Part shown: positions 55,680 through 64,000 of the stretch, one piece after another
Layout of the letters: each line of letters begins with the position of its first letter
Numbering within the stretch: the stretch's first letter is position 1
Origin: Thiobacillus sp.
GTDB taxonomy: Bacteria; Pseudomonadota; Gammaproteobacteria; Burkholderiales; Thiobacillaceae
NCBI GenBank assembly: GCA_011391285.1
Contig: JAABQU010000255.1
Span: 1-64,000, forward strand
Length of the DNA: 64,000 nucleotides
Direction of reading: 5' to 3'
Translations under genes and position numbers: made by a program
Notes under the pieces: generated by a model
What the model was told of the DNA's origin: nothing
What the model saw: only the letters and a program-made list of their open reading frames with translations
The model's database searches: none

Positions 55680-56108
55680 CTACTTGTAGAACTTCTGGCT
55701 GAAGACGATCTCGCGCTTCGGTTCGCCGGCCGTTTCTACGGTAGCGGTGAATCTCAGCGTGTCGGGCGGGGTGACCCGGAACTCGCCCAGATAGTAAATC
55801 GCGGAGCCCTCGTTGATCTCGCGCATGTCCACGTTCGATAGTTGCTGGCTCAGATTGGTGGCATAGATCGAGATCTTGGCCGGCACCGGCGTCAGCACGC
55901 CAAGCTTGTTCGGCATCAGCACCGACATGGTGACCAGCCCGCGCGTCTTGCTGCGTTCGATCTTGTAGGCGCGCGCCACTTCAGGCAGCAGCTCGTCGGT
56001 AGTCAGGGCGTTGTAGTGGATTTCCAGCGTGCCGAATTTCTGCGAAATTTCGGCGTGGGCGACAGCAGCGACGGAACACAGGAACAGGGCGGCAAGCAGG
56101 CGCTTCAT
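55680..56108 (-). CDS. DUF4426 domain protein, exported
   Basis: 142 aa. The signal peptide is LLAALFLCSVAAVAHAE. The mature part (KFGTLEIHYNALTTDELLPEVARAYKIERSKTRGLVTMSVL, and PPDTLRFTATVE) matches DUF4426, small periplasmic proteins of unknown role. AGGAG precedes ATG 56108. It is separated by 47 bases from the lipid-transport operon and shares its terminator, so it may be its last gene. Confidence 0.87.
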   Translation of the reverse strand: MKRLLAALFLCSVAAVAHAEISQKFGTLEIHYNALTTDELLPEVARAYKIERSKTRGLVTMSVLMPNKLGVLTPVPAKISIYATNLSQQLSNVDMREINEGSAIYYLGEFRVTPPDTLRFTATVETAGEPKREIVFSQKFYK

Positions 56109-56155
56109 GATCTCTCTCCTCTTGTTGTGGGTGACGCCTTTTTGATTGTAGGCGC

Positions 56156-56758
56156 TTATTGCAGCGAGGCCAGCCAGGCCGTCAACTCGTCGAGCGCCTG
56201 GCTGACGGCCTGGCTGGACGCCTGAGCGGCACCGGCTGCGTCATAGGTCGCCAATGCCACCTGCTGTTCGAAGACCCGGCGCCCCAGCAGCCTGCGCTGT
56301 TTCAGGTCCACCAGTTCGGCGCGCAGCACCAGCCGTACCTGTCCCGGCTGGCTGACGGCATCGTGATAGAACTCGATCAGTTCGGTGTCCAGCAGCATAT
56401 CTCCGCGCACATAGCCGCCGGCGGCGCTGACATGCCAAGCGCCCTGGCGGTCGAGCCGGACCCGCATGAGTTCGGCGAAACGCTTGCCGGGGCGCTCGGT
56501 CCAGCGTGCAAACTGGTACTGGCCGCGCGTGCCGGGGCCGTTGCTGAAGATGAGTTGCTCGGTGTCGTAAAAGCTGCCGGTGGCCGTGTCGAGCACCAGC
56601 AGGGTGGGGGCCCCGGCGCGGACGGGCATGACCACAGTGGGGGGAGCGGGGTCGTTCAGAACGTAGTACACCACCGCGGGGGTCTCGCTGCGAGAACCCA
56701 AATTGACGCAGCCGGCCAACGCCAGACTTAATACAGCAAGGGTAAGGCCTCGTTTCAT
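56156..56758 (-). CDS. ABC-type transport auxiliary lipoprotein (PqiC/LolB-like)
   Basis: 200 aa. Lipobox LAGC gives Cys17. VYYVLNDPAPPTVV opens the domain, and LLVLDTATGSFYDTEQLIFSNGPGTRGQYQFARWTERPGKRFAELM is the ABC_trans_aux signature. It probably forms the outer-membrane end of an MCE lipid bridge. ATG 56758 overlaps the MCE gene stop (ATGA). Confidence 0.9.
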   Translation of the reverse strand: MKRGLTLAVLSLALAGCVNLGSRSETPAVVYYVLNDPAPPTVVMPVRAGAPTLLVLDTATGSFYDTEQLIFSNGPGTRGQYQFARWTERPGKRFAELMRVRLDRQGAWHVSAAGGYVRGDMLLDTELIEFYHDAVSQPGQVRLVLRAELVDLKQRRLLGRRVFEQQVALATYDAAGAAQASSQAVSQALDELTAWLASLQ

Positions 56759-57702
56759 GGCATTGTTTCTCCGGGGCCGAGTTGCTGCTGGCCAGGACCG
56801 AACAGGATGGTGCGCGGATTGGACAGTCGCTGCCCAGCCGTGGTGAGGGTGTCGGAACTGGTGCGGATATCGCGGCTGACGTTGGTCAGCTCCAGCGTGC
56901 CGGCTTCGGTGAGTTGCTGGATTTGTCCGGAAATCAGGCTGGCCTCGGTCTGCAGTTTTTCCATCGCCACGGTGGCCTCCTTCAGTGCGACGTCGGCGTT
57001 TTCGCCGATGCTGGCGATGCTCCCCTCGGCGCGGGTGGCGGCCTGGCTGATGCTGGCGCCGGCGAAACGGAATTCGTCGGAAGCATCGCGGATACCCTGC
57101 ACCACGGCGTCGAGGCTCTGCTTGTTGGCGGCCAGATGGGTGGACAGTTCGTTGAGGTTGGCCAGCGTCTGGCGGATGGCAAGCTGGTTTTCGTCCGACA
57201 GCAGGGTGTTCATGCGTTCCAGCACCTGCGCACCGTTTTCCGCCATGCGGGACACCGCGGTCGCGACCTTGTCGATGTCGGAGCTGCCCTCGGCGATCAC
57301 CGGATAGCGTTCCCCCTGGGGCACCACGTCAAGCAAAGCCGCGTCGGCCGGGCCGTTGTTGATTTCAACCGACGCAATGCCGGTCACCAGGTTGCGCTTG
57401 ATGTAGGCCTCGGCGCCGGCATGCACCGGCACGCCCTCATCGATGCGTGCGGTGACGCTGACGGCTTCCTCGTTGCCCTTGGCAAAACGATAGCTGTCGA
57501 CCACGCCGACCTTGATCCCGCGAATCTTCACCGGGCTGCCGACCGTCAACCCGTCGAGCGACTGCTGCTTGAAATAGAGGGTGTAGCTCTGATAGGCGAC
57601 GCGGTCGGCAAAGCCCGTCAGCCACACGACGGACACGATCATCAGCGCAATCACCGCCAGCACCAGGGTGCCTACCAGGGTGTAGCGACCTTCAGTTTCC
57701 AT
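56755..57702 (-). CDS. MCE/MlaD-family lipid-transport substrate-binding protein
   Basis: 315 aa. One N-terminal membrane helix (YTLVGTLVLAVIALMIVSVVWL) precedes the MCE domain (YTLYFKQQSLDGLTVGSPVKIRGIKVGVV). A long helical region (~150-270) follows, as in PqiB/YebT-type needles. It carries phospholipid between the membranes. METEGRYTLVG is the conserved start at 57702; GGAAGGAG precedes it. It overlaps the ATPase gene by 11 bases. Confidence 0.92.
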   Translation of the reverse strand: METEGRYTLVGTLVLAVIALMIVSVVWLTGFADRVAYQSYTLYFKQQSLDGLTVGSPVKIRGIKVGVVDSYRFAKGNEEAVSVTARIDEGVPVHAGAEAYIKRNLVTGIASVEINNGPADAALLDVVPQGERYPVIAEGSSDIDKVATAVSRMAENGAQVLERMNTLLSDENQLAIRQTLANLNELSTHLAANKQSLDAVVQGIRDASDEFRFAGASISQAATRAEGSIASIGENADVALKEATVAMEKLQTEASLISGQIQQLTEAGTLELTNVSRDIRTSSDTLTTAGQRLSNPRTILFGPGQQQLGPGETMP

Positions 57703-58459
57703 GCGCGGTTTCTCCTTCCGACGCCCGTGCGGCAAAGTAGTCCCTGAGCCACGGATCGTCGATATGTTTCAGTTCGGCCACGGTGCCGCTGCCAAGCACG
57801 CGGCCATCCGACAGCACGATGACGCGGTCGATAATCGAAAACAGTGTATCCAAGTCGTGGGTGACGAGGAATACGGTGAGACCGAGGCTGTCGGCCAGCA
57901 GCCTGATCAGGGAATCGAAGGCGCGTGCCGAAGTCGGATCAAGGCCGGAGGTAGGCTCGTCGAGAAACAGCAGTTCGGGGTCCAGCGCCAGCGCGCGCGC
58001 CAGCGCCACCCGCTTGCGCATGCCGCCTGACAGTTCGCTCGGGCGCTTTTTGGCGGCGTCCGGCGGCAACCCGGCCAGCGCGAGTTTCAGCCGCGCCAGC
58101 TGGCGGCAGGTGGTGTGGGGCAGGTCGGTATGCTCGAACAAGGGCGTGGCAACGTTGTCCTCCACATTCATCGAGGAAAACAGCGCACCATCCTGGAACA
58201 ACACGCCAAAGCGCTGACGCAGCTGGTTCATCTGCGCGGGCGTGCTGTCCAAAACCGACTGCCCGAAAAGCTCGATGCGGCCGGCCTGCGGCTTCAGCAG
58301 ACCAATGATTTCGCGCAGCAGCACCGATTTTCCGGAGCCGCTGCCGCCGATCAGCGCGACCACTTCGCCGCGCGCCACGCTCAGTTCAAGGCCGAGGTGG
58401 ATGGCATGTCCACCCAGCGTGGTGTAAAGGTCACGGACGTCGATCACGTTATCCGTCAT
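57692..58459 (-). CDS. MlaF-like ABC ATPase
   Basis: 255 aa. Walker A GGSGSGKSVLL, Q-loop FGVLFQDGALFSSMNV, signature ELSGGMRKRVALARA, Walker B LLFLDEPTSGLDP and H-loop VTHDLD. FQDGALFSS is typical of the MlaF subgroup. It drives lipid transfer with the permease encoded upstream; the start codon shares one base with that gene's stop (TGATG). Confidence 0.94.
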   Translation of the reverse strand: MTDNVIDVRDLYTTLGGHAIHLGLELSVARGEVVALIGGSGSGKSVLLREIIGLLKPQAGRIELFGQSVLDSTPAQMNQLRQRFGVLFQDGALFSSMNVEDNVATPLFEHTDLPHTTCRQLARLKLALAGLPPDAAKKRPSELSGGMRKRVALARALALDPELLFLDEPTSGLDPTSARAFDSLIRLLADSLGLTVFLVTHDLDTLFSIIDRVIVLSDGRVLGSGTVAELKHIDDPWLRDYFAARASEGETAHGN

Positions 58460-59553
58460 CAGATCCCCAGCTCCACGAACATGATGGCAAAAATTGCGTT
58501 GATGACGATGATGGCGACCAGGCTCTGCACCACGGTGGAGGTGGTGTTGGCGCCGACACTGCGCGCGTCGCGAGTGACCGAAAGCCCCATGCGGCAGGCG
58601 ATGAGGGCGATGAAGATGGCGAACACCGGCGCCTTGCCCAGTCCCACCAGCAGGGTTTTCAGGTCTAGAACCTCAGCCACCCGGTCGATGAACATGGAAT
58701 AGGAAATATCCAGCTGCTGCTGCGTCACCAGCATGCCGCCAACCATCCCGGCGATGTCGCCGATGAATACAAGAAGCGGCAGGGCGAGCACCAGGGCCAG
58801 GATGCGCGGAATCACCAGCACCGCCAGCGGCGACAGGCCGAGCGTGGTGATGGCATCGATTTCCTCGGTCACTTTCATGGTGCCGATCTGCGCGGTAATG
58901 GCAGCACCGGTGCGCCCGGCTACCAGTACCGCAACGATGATCGGCGAGACCTCGCGCAGGATCGCCAGCAGCAGGCCGTCGATGACAAAGATGCTGGCGC
59001 CGTATTGCTGCGCCTGTGAACCGAGCAGGTAGGCGAACACCACACCGAGCAGGAACAGCATGCCAATCACGATGGGAATCGCGCCGACGAACACCGCGCT
59101 CACCTGGGCGCCAAATTCACGCCAGCGCCAGCGCCCCGGTTTGCCTATCAATGTTGTCAGTTCGATGACTAAGTGGCCGACGAAGTTGAGCAGGCCGACC
59201 ACATGGCCCCACACTGCGATGCTGCCGCGCCCGGTGAGTGCGAGCACGCCTTCGCTGCGCGGTTCGGGTTGAGCGGCAGTGTCTGCGCGGTGCTGCGCCA
59301 CCAGATTGAACATCGCCAGGTGCTGCGACTGAAAGCCGCGCAGTTCTGGCACCGGATCGCTTGCATTAGGGCTGGCAGCAGTGAGCAACAGCCACGCGCC
59401 GTTGGTGTCGAGTTGGGTGACGCCGGTGCCATCGATGATGCGCACGGTCTCACCGCTCAGGTTTGGCAGCGCGGCGGCGGCTTCGGCCTGCCAGACGCCG
59501 CTGGCAATCAGCGCCCCCTGTTCCTCGTCGAAGTGCGCGCCTGCTTCGGTCAC
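58459..59553 (-). CDS. MlaE-family permease with N-terminal STAS-like domain
   Basis: 364 aa. Residues ~1-100 look like a STAS/MlaB-type domain (VRIIDGTGVTQLDTNGAWLLL). The MlaE permease follows with five membrane segments and hallmarks LREVSPIIVAVLVAGRTGAAITAQIGTMKVTEEIDA and GLSPLAVLVIPRI. The fusion replaces a separate MlaB. GTG 59553 overlaps the metA stop (GTGA), so the lipid-transport genes are coupled to metA. Confidence 0.94.
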   Translation of the reverse strand: MTEAGAHFDEEQGALIASGVWQAEAAAALPNLSGETVRIIDGTGVTQLDTNGAWLLLTAASPNASDPVPELRGFQSQHLAMFNLVAQHRADTAAQPEPRSEGVLALTGRGSIAVWGHVVGLLNFVGHLVIELTTLIGKPGRWRWREFGAQVSAVFVGAIPIVIGMLFLLGVVFAYLLGSQAQQYGASIFVIDGLLLAILREVSPIIVAVLVAGRTGAAITAQIGTMKVTEEIDAITTLGLSPLAVLVIPRILALVLALPLLVFIGDIAGMVGGMLVTQQQLDISYSMFIDRVAEVLDLKTLLVGLGKAPVFAIFIALIACRMGLSVTRDARSVGANTTSTVVQSLVAIIVINAIFAIMFVELGI

Positions 59554-60602
59554 ACCAGCCCTAAAGGATTGTTTGGATCGATGCCCGGCATGAAGGGCAG
59601 GCCGCGTTCGGAATGAGTGACCTGGTAGACGCAGCCGATCCAGTTGCCGATCACCGCCTCGGCGGTGTCATGCCATGTGTTGTCGAGCAGCGGAAGCAGG
59701 TGCGCCTCGGGAAAGCCCAGCGCTTCGCCGGCGCGCATGCGGCTGCCGAATTCGGCCAGCAGTGCCTGCGCCTGATGGTTGAAGTAGCGATGCGGGAAGG
59801 GTGGAAACGCGGGCAGCTTGCCGGCTGCGGCCAACAGCAGGTCGCGCTTGTATTCCTTCAGGAGCGACACCGTGTCGTATTCCGGATGCCCCTGGAAGAA
59901 GACGGTCCTGAGGCCGTCGTGGCTCACCGCCAGGTGCACGCCGGCCTCCGCGCTTTCGACCAGCACCTTGACCCCGGCCGCCTCGAACTGCGCGCGCGCG
60001 ACGTTGTTCCAGCGTGAATGCGGCACGTCGAAGCGGGTGTTGACGTCGGCCACCAGCGGGTGGCAGCCGTCGGTGACGCGATGCTCGAACACGCCCCATA
60101 TTTTCTGTGGCTGCTTCACCCGCGTCTGGCCGTGGCGGAACTGCATCACCGCGTGGGTGGCCAGGCACGAGCACAGGGTCGAGGTCACGTTGTCCCAGGC
60201 CCAGTCGATCACCTCGATCAGCGGCTCCCAGAAGGCCTCGTCGGCCAGATTGGGGTGGCTGACGTTGGCGCCGGTGATGATGAGCGCATCCAGCCCCGCC
60301 GCGCGGATGTCCTCGAAGCTTTCGTAGTATTGAGCGATATGCGCCCGCGCCGCCTCGCCGCGTGGCAGCGTCGGCAGGGTGAAGGGATGCATGTAGAACT
60401 GCGCGATCGGGTTGGACTCGCCGACCAGGCGATAGAACTGCCGCTCGGTCGCCTCCAGCGCGGCATCCGGCATCATGTTCAGGAGGCCGACATGCAGCTC
60501 GCGGATTTCCTGCTTGGCCGCGCGTTCGGTCGACAGCACCGTGATGCCGTCGCGGCGCAGGCGGTCGAAGGTGGGCAGCGTGTTGTGCGCGACCAGCGGC
60601 AT
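59550..60602 (-). CDS. metA: homoserine O-succinyltransferase (MetA family)
   Basis: 350 aa. ELHVGLLNMMPDAALEATERQF near the N-terminus, the catalytic Cys in TLCSCLATHA, the acyl-pocket GVFEHRVTDGCHPL and the catalytic His/Glu in FFQGHPEYD are the MetA set. It activates homoserine for methionine synthesis. Succinyl versus acetyl specificity cannot be settled by eye. It is one base downstream of the P-loop gene and overlaps the MlaE-like gene. Confidence 0.93.
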   Translation of the reverse strand: MPLVAHNTLPTFDRLRRDGITVLSTERAAKQEIRELHVGLLNMMPDAALEATERQFYRLVGESNPIAQFYMHPFTLPTLPRGEAARAHIAQYYESFEDIRAAGLDALIITGANVSHPNLADEAFWEPLIEVIDWAWDNVTSTLCSCLATHAVMQFRHGQTRVKQPQKIWGVFEHRVTDGCHPLVADVNTRFDVPHSRWNNVARAQFEAAGVKVLVESAEAGVHLAVSHDGLRTVFFQGHPEYDTVSLLKEYKRDLLLAAAGKLPAFPPFPHRYFNHQAQALLAEFGSRMRAGEALGFPEAHLLPLLDNTWHDTAEAVIGNWIGCVYQVTHSERGLPFMPGIDPNNPLGLV

Positions 60603-60603
60603 G

Positions 60604-61455
60604 TCAGCGTTCCTTGCGCGCGATCGCGGTTTCCAGCAGCGCCAGGAAATCGCGCTCGTCGCGCACCTGCGCCACTTCCTGCGAGGTCACCGTGTAGCCG
60701 TGCGGCTTCGCAATCGCCTCGTAGCGGGGGATGCGCGAATGGAACAGGCGCGGAAACACCCAGCGGGCGAAATCGTCCGGCTCGATTTGTGCCACATATT
60801 CCAGGCCCTTTTCCTGCAGATAGACCGGCAGGTGTTCGGCGAGGAAGGCGGGGCGGAAATACAGCGGCTTGGGATCGGACTGCGCGCGCTTGATCAGCGT
60901 GTCCTCCTCCTCGCGGGTGGTGGTCTGGATGTAGAGAATCAGCGTGTGCTCGGCCAGCAACTCGACCACGCCGGGCGCGTCGAGCTCGCACAGGCTGCCG
61001 CCGACGTCGTTGACGAAGTGCGGATAGCCGTAGATTTCCTGGCCCTTGCGGATGAAGCTCGGTACGTCCTTCATGGCGGCAATCTCGCCGTCGCGATACG
61101 CAGCCTGCCGGAGCGAGAACTCGTCCAGCGAAAGTCCACCCCACTCCGGACCGCCGAGCTTGCCGACGAAGGTCAGCACCGGGCCAAGGTCATGGATTTT
61201 GATGTTGTTCTTGATGTCGATCCAGTCGTTGCGCAGCAAATCGCGCAAAAACGGCACCTGCATCGCCTGCTGCTTGATGATGTCGAGAATCGGCTCGTCG
61301 AGGTAGCGCGTGCCGATACGGTAGTCGCCGGAAAAGTGGAACCAGTCGTGGCCGCGCAGCATGGTCGAGATGTGCGTCTTGCCGACGCCGGACATGCCGA
61401 GCAGGGTAATGCGCTTGGTCGGCCAGGCGCGGAAGGTTTCAGGCGTGAAGTGCAT
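60604..61455 (-). CDS. P-loop ATPase/kinase-like protein of unknown function, linked to metA
   Basis: 283 aa, no signal peptide. Walker A is ITLLGMSGVGKTHIS near residue 20. A hydrophobic strand VELLAEHTLILYIQTTT could carry Walker B-like function. NDVGGSLCELD and RYLDEPILDIIKQQAMQVPFLRDLL look conserved in style but name no family I know. The start MHFTPETFRAWPTKR at 61455 fits; an extension to 61596 is not supported. One base separates it from metA, so a role in the same operon is likely. Confidence 0.75.
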   Translation of the reverse strand: MHFTPETFRAWPTKRITLLGMSGVGKTHISTMLRGHDWFHFSGDYRIGTRYLDEPILDIIKQQAMQVPFLRDLLRNDWIDIKNNIKIHDLGPVLTFVGKLGGPEWGGLSLDEFSLRQAAYRDGEIAAMKDVPSFIRKGQEIYGYPHFVNDVGGSLCELDAPGVVELLAEHTLILYIQTTTREEEDTLIKRAQSDPKPLYFRPAFLAEHLPVYLQEKGLEYVAQIEPDDFARWVFPRLFHSRIPRYEAIAKPHGYTVTSQEVAQVRDERDFLALLETAIARKER

Positions 61456-61619
61456 GGGGTCGGTTTTCGTATGATTAGCGCGAAGCCTACCGAAAAGCCA
61501 TGCAATTAAAAAGGTTCTTCGCGCCTTTGGGGTAAGTTGGGTTGACGGGATAGAGGTTGGTAAATTGGCCGTCGCCAAACCATCCAACCCAACCAACCAA
61601 CCCCGTCGTGCAAGATGTT

Positions 61620-62184
61620 ATGTCTGGCATGGTCTTCTGGGAGGGCCATATCGTTCAATCCGTTCACGAGCAAGCCGATGGTTCACTGCCCATCGACTCA
61701 TCCGAATGATCCGAAGACCCCAACCATACGGCAATCTGCGGTCAGTGCGGCCGGCCCTGCGTGCTGGTGCACGACCGACGCCGGCGCCATGGACATGAAC
61801 ACGGCCTTCGATCTGGACGTACAGCAGGGTGTCAAACTCGATGAACTGCTTGCCGCCAATGCGCCGCTGGCGACAGTCAGCCTGCTGAAGACCGCGTTGA
61901 AGGAAGTCCGGTTTGCCCCCAGCGTGGCGGAGGACGTCAGGCGATGGCGGGAGTGGTATCGCCTGACCATCGACAGCGGGCTCACCCCCGCCATCGTGTT
62001 CGCCGAGCAACTGAAGAAATACCTGCGCGGCATACTCGCCTCAGCCATCTTCGCGATGAACACCAGCATCCTCGAAGGGGTGAACAACCGCATCAAGGTC
62101 ATCAAGCGCATGGCTTAGGAACTCCGCAATTCAGCCTACTTCTTCCTCAAAATCAAGGCCGCCTTCCCCGGGAAAGTGCGATGA
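61620..62184 (+). pseudogene. decayed ISL3-family transposase
   Basis: Two pieces of one transposase remain in different frames. The N-terminal piece (from ATG 61620) reads MSGMVFWEGHIVQSVHEQADGS, is broken by TGA at 61707-61709, then shows a zinc-finger piece CGQCGRPCVLVHDRRRR. The C-terminal piece (to 62184) carries KLDELLAAN, NTSILEGVNNRIKVIKRMA, a TAG at 62116-62118 where relatives have Tyr, and YFFLKIKAAFPGK. The DDE core between them is deleted. This is an insertion-sequence remnant, not a functional gene. The left end probably lies in 61530-61619, where GGTTG/CCAACC repeats occur. Confidence 0.85.
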
Positions 62185-62279
62185 ACCTTTTTTATGCAGT
62201 CCCGTGGCACGCATCGTTTGGTTCCGCATCGACGAACCGTGAAGCTGTCTATATTGCAAACCGTATAAAGGAATTGTCG

Positions 62280-62840
62280 ATGCGAAGAGCAATACGCAGC
62301 CTGGCCGGCATGGCTGTCGCGCTTGTCATGGTGGACCGGCTCGCTTGGGCCGCGGAAAGGAGCACGACCATGGAACTGACCTCGAGTACATTCACCCAGA
62401 ATGCGGATATCCCCAGCCTGTACACCTGCGAAGGAAGCGACCAGTCGCCGCCACTGGCATGGTCCGGCGTGCCCTCCGACAGCCAAAGCCTCGCGCTGAT
62501 CATCGACGACCCCGACGCACCCGATCCGGCGGCGCCGAAGATGACCTGGGTGCACTGGGTGGTCTACAACCTGCCAGCCGACACCACCGGGCTTGCGGCC
62601 GGCGCATCGCGCACGAACCTGCCCGCCGGTGCGCGAGAAGGCCTCAACGACTGGCAGCGCGAAGGCTATGGCGGGCCCTGCCCGCCCAGCGGCCGCCATC
62701 GCTATGTCCACAAGCTGTATGCACTCGACACCGTGCTGCCGGTTTTGAAACCGGCGACCAAGGCGGCCCTGGAAAGGGCAATGCAGGGGCACATCCTGGC
62801 GAAGGCTGAACTGGTGGGGTATTACGAGAAGAGGAAATAA
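62280..62840 (+). CDS. YbhB/YbcL-type PEBP (Raf kinase inhibitor-like) protein, exported
   Basis: 186 aa. The signal peptide ends RLAWAAE. The PEBP core follows: FTQNADIPSLYTCEGSDQSPPLAWSGVP, LIIDDPDAPDP, WVHWVVYNLPA and GPCPPSGRHRYVHKLYALD, which line the anion-binding pocket. Function of bacterial members is unclear. AAGGA lies seven bases before ATG 62280, which excludes the longer in-frame extension into the transposase remnant. Confidence 0.92.
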   Translation: MRRAIRSLAGMAVALVMVDRLAWAAERSTTMELTSSTFTQNADIPSLYTCEGSDQSPPLAWSGVPSDSQSLALIIDDPDAPDPAAPKMTWVHWVVYNLPADTTGLAAGASRTNLPAGAREGLNDWQREGYGGPCPPSGRHRYVHKLYALDTVLPVLKPATKAALERAMQGHILAKAELVGYYEKRK

Positions 62841-62933
62841 ACCGGCGTTGCGATGCCGCGAGGGTCACGCCTGGACGGCTGAATTCAATCCGGCAAGGAA
62901 GCGCCAGTCGTAAAGACAGGCTGACCTTGTCGC

Positions 62934-62939
62934 TATAAT
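62934..62939 (+). promoter_or_regulatory. candidate -10 box upstream of the sulfatase-family gene
   Basis: A perfect TATAAT lies about 100 bases before the next start codon. No good -35 hexamer is found at 16-18 bases. The 62841-63037 gap otherwise holds a small CTCCGG/CCGGAG hairpin in the presumed leader and no gene. Confidence 0.4.
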
Positions 62940-63037
62940 GGCCAAGCCGGCGGATTCGCGGACAAGCCTCCGGGTTGCATCGATCCGGAGCGTCCGGGGA
63001 TCCACTAACTCAGACGCGTCCAATCCCACCCCCCTTC

Positions 63038-64000
63038 ATGAAATCGCCCTTGTCCCGTTTCGCGCCCTTGCCTTTTCTGCCTTACATCTTGTTGTTCCTG
63101 GGCGTCGCCAGCCTGACGCGCCTCGGCCTGGCGCTGCAGACCGGCCTCGACAAGACCCCACTGACCCTGTGGCCCAACCTGATGCTGCGCGGCGTCGGAT
63201 TTGACCTGGCGGTGCTGGCCTGGCTACTCGCGCCCATGCTGCTGTGGGCCGCGCTGTGGCCGACACGCTGGCGCAACACACGCTGGCAGGGTGGGCTGCG
63301 ACTGGCGGTTTTCGTCCTGATGGCGGCGGTCCTGCTCTTCGGCGCGCTGTCGGAATGGGTTTTCTGGGAGGAATTCGAGACCCGCTTCAATTTCATCGCC
63401 GTGGACTACCTGGTCTACACGCGTGAAGTGCTCGGCAACATCGTCGAATCCTATCCGGTGGTTCCCCTGATTGCGGGTGTGGCCGCGCTGGCGACCTTGC
63501 CAACCTGGCTGTTTCGGGCGCGCATCCGCGCCGCGCACGCCCCTGCGACGCAGGCCGGCTGGCGCGTGCTGTACGCCGCGCTGGCGTTTGCGCTGCCGTG
63601 GGGTGCCTGGCATCTGGCGGATATCGACCAGATGCAATTTTCCGGCAACGCCTATGCCAATGAACTGTCCGGCAACGGCCTGATGACTTTCGTCACCGCC
63701 TTCCGGCGCAACGAACTGGATTACCCGCGTTTTTATGCAACGCTGCCCGCGGCGCAGGCGGAGCGCATCCTGGCCGAACTCGGCGTCGAACGCCACCCCC
63801 TCTCGAAAGCGCTTGACCCCGGCCCGGAAGAAGTCGAGCGCTTCGATCCGCGGCGCGTACCGTTCAAGCGCCCGCCGCGCAACGTGGTGCTGATTTCGGT
63901 GGAAAGCCTGTCCGCCAAGTTTCTCGGCAGCTTCGGCAATCCGGCGGGGCTGACCCCGCGACTCGATGCGCTGGCCCGGGACGGCCTCTTGTTCACCCAA
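63038..64000 (+). CDS. LTA synthase-like sulfatase/phosphotransferase, partial
   Basis: 321 codons are visible; the gene runs off the right edge. Four to five N-terminal membrane segments (LPFLPYILLFLGVASLTRL, LAVLAWLLAPMLLWAAL, AVFVLMAAVLLFGAL and others) precede the extracellular alkaline-phosphatase-type domain, which begins NVVLISVESLSAKFLGSFGN with the metal-binding Glu and continues GLTPRLDALARDGLLFT. Members move phosphoglycerol or phosphoethanolamine onto envelope glycans. Substrate cannot be fixed from the visible part. ATG 63038 gives a sensible membrane topology. Confidence 0.88.
   Translation, partial: MKSPLSRFAPLPFLPYILLFLGVASLTRLGLALQTGLDKTPLTLWPNLMLRGVGFDLAVLAWLLAPMLLWAALWPTRWRNTRWQGGLRLAVFVLMAAVLLFGALSEWVFWEEFETRFNFIAVDYLVYTREVLGNIVESYPVVPLIAGVAALATLPTWLFRARIRAAHAPATQAGWRVLYAALAFALPWGAWHLADIDQMQFSGNAYANELSGNGLMTFVTAFRRNELDYPRFYATLPAAQAERILAELGVERHPLSKALDPGPEEVERFDPRRVPFKRPPRNVVLISVESLSAKFLGSFGNPAGLTPRLDALARDGLLFTQ

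Noticed and set aside
62116..62118. TAG inside the transposase C-terminus as a possible recoding or readthrough site
   Set aside because: The same remnant has lost its catalytic core and carries another stop, so decay explains it.
63224..64000. 258-codon open frame on the minus strand at the right edge
   Set aside because: Antisense to the membrane sulfatase-family gene, whose helices and SVES motif are clear.

Overview
The window is high-GC and almost wholly coding, and it reads as a free-living betaproteobacterium. The clues are a complete exosortase A (XrtA/EpsH) exopolysaccharide locus, GatCAB, the mreBCD-mrdA-rodA-rlpA-dacC-ybeD-lipB cell-wall/lipoate string, and Rieske/ferredoxin genes. 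A Thiobacillus-like (Hydrogenophilales) relative is my best guess from gene content alone. I found no rRNA, tRNA or CRISPR array.

1-27159 (all minus strand): one long XrtA exopolysaccharide locus, transcribed from right to left. It starts behind a possible sigma-54 (-24/-12) promoter at 27191-27205. In transcription order it encodes the export lipoprotein, chain-length determinant, tyrosine autokinase, outer-membrane barrel, AAA ATPase, WecB, deacetylase, FemAB-like protein, a glycosyltransferase, exosortase A fused to EpsI, a second glycosyltransferase, an AsnB-type amidotransferase, two more glycosyltransferases, a sulfotransferase, a CapK-like adenylate-forming enzyme, a previously overlooked 55-codon gene, a Wzy-like ligase and four secreted proteins (Kelch-like, NHL-like and WVV-repeat proteins, then a lyase-like protein cut by the window edge). 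Many junctions are 4-base ATGA/GTGA overlaps, which implies translational coupling. No PEP-CTERM substrate, priming transferase or PrsK/PrsR gene is present.

27383-34778: small housekeeping genes (MazG-like hydrolase, 2Fe-2S ferredoxin, alpha/beta hydrolase, a NodIJ-type ABC exporter), then lipA and lipB separated by a secreted protein, a TlpA-like thioredoxin, a Rieske protein and a divergent TrpD-like protein.

34775-42997 (minus strand): the rod-shape and peptidoglycan operon, mreB-mreC-mreD-mrdA-rodA-rlpA-dacC-like-dat-ybeD-lipB. The DacC-like protein has lost all three penicillin-binding catalytic motifs.

43099-49927: gatCAB, with two strong inverted repeats in the gatC-gatA gap, a methyltransferase, an LPS-kinase-like protein, a DUF4124 protein, pyrE and xth.

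49930-53459: a low-GC accessory insert with an MmeI-like Type IIL restriction-modification enzyme and a DUF3800 protein.

53568-64000: ampG and a SafE-like membrane protein; convergent to them, an MCE-type lipid-transport operon, metA and a P-loop protein. These are followed by a decayed ISL3-family transposase, a periplasmic YbhB-type protein and the start of an LTA-synthase-like sulfatase cut by the window end.
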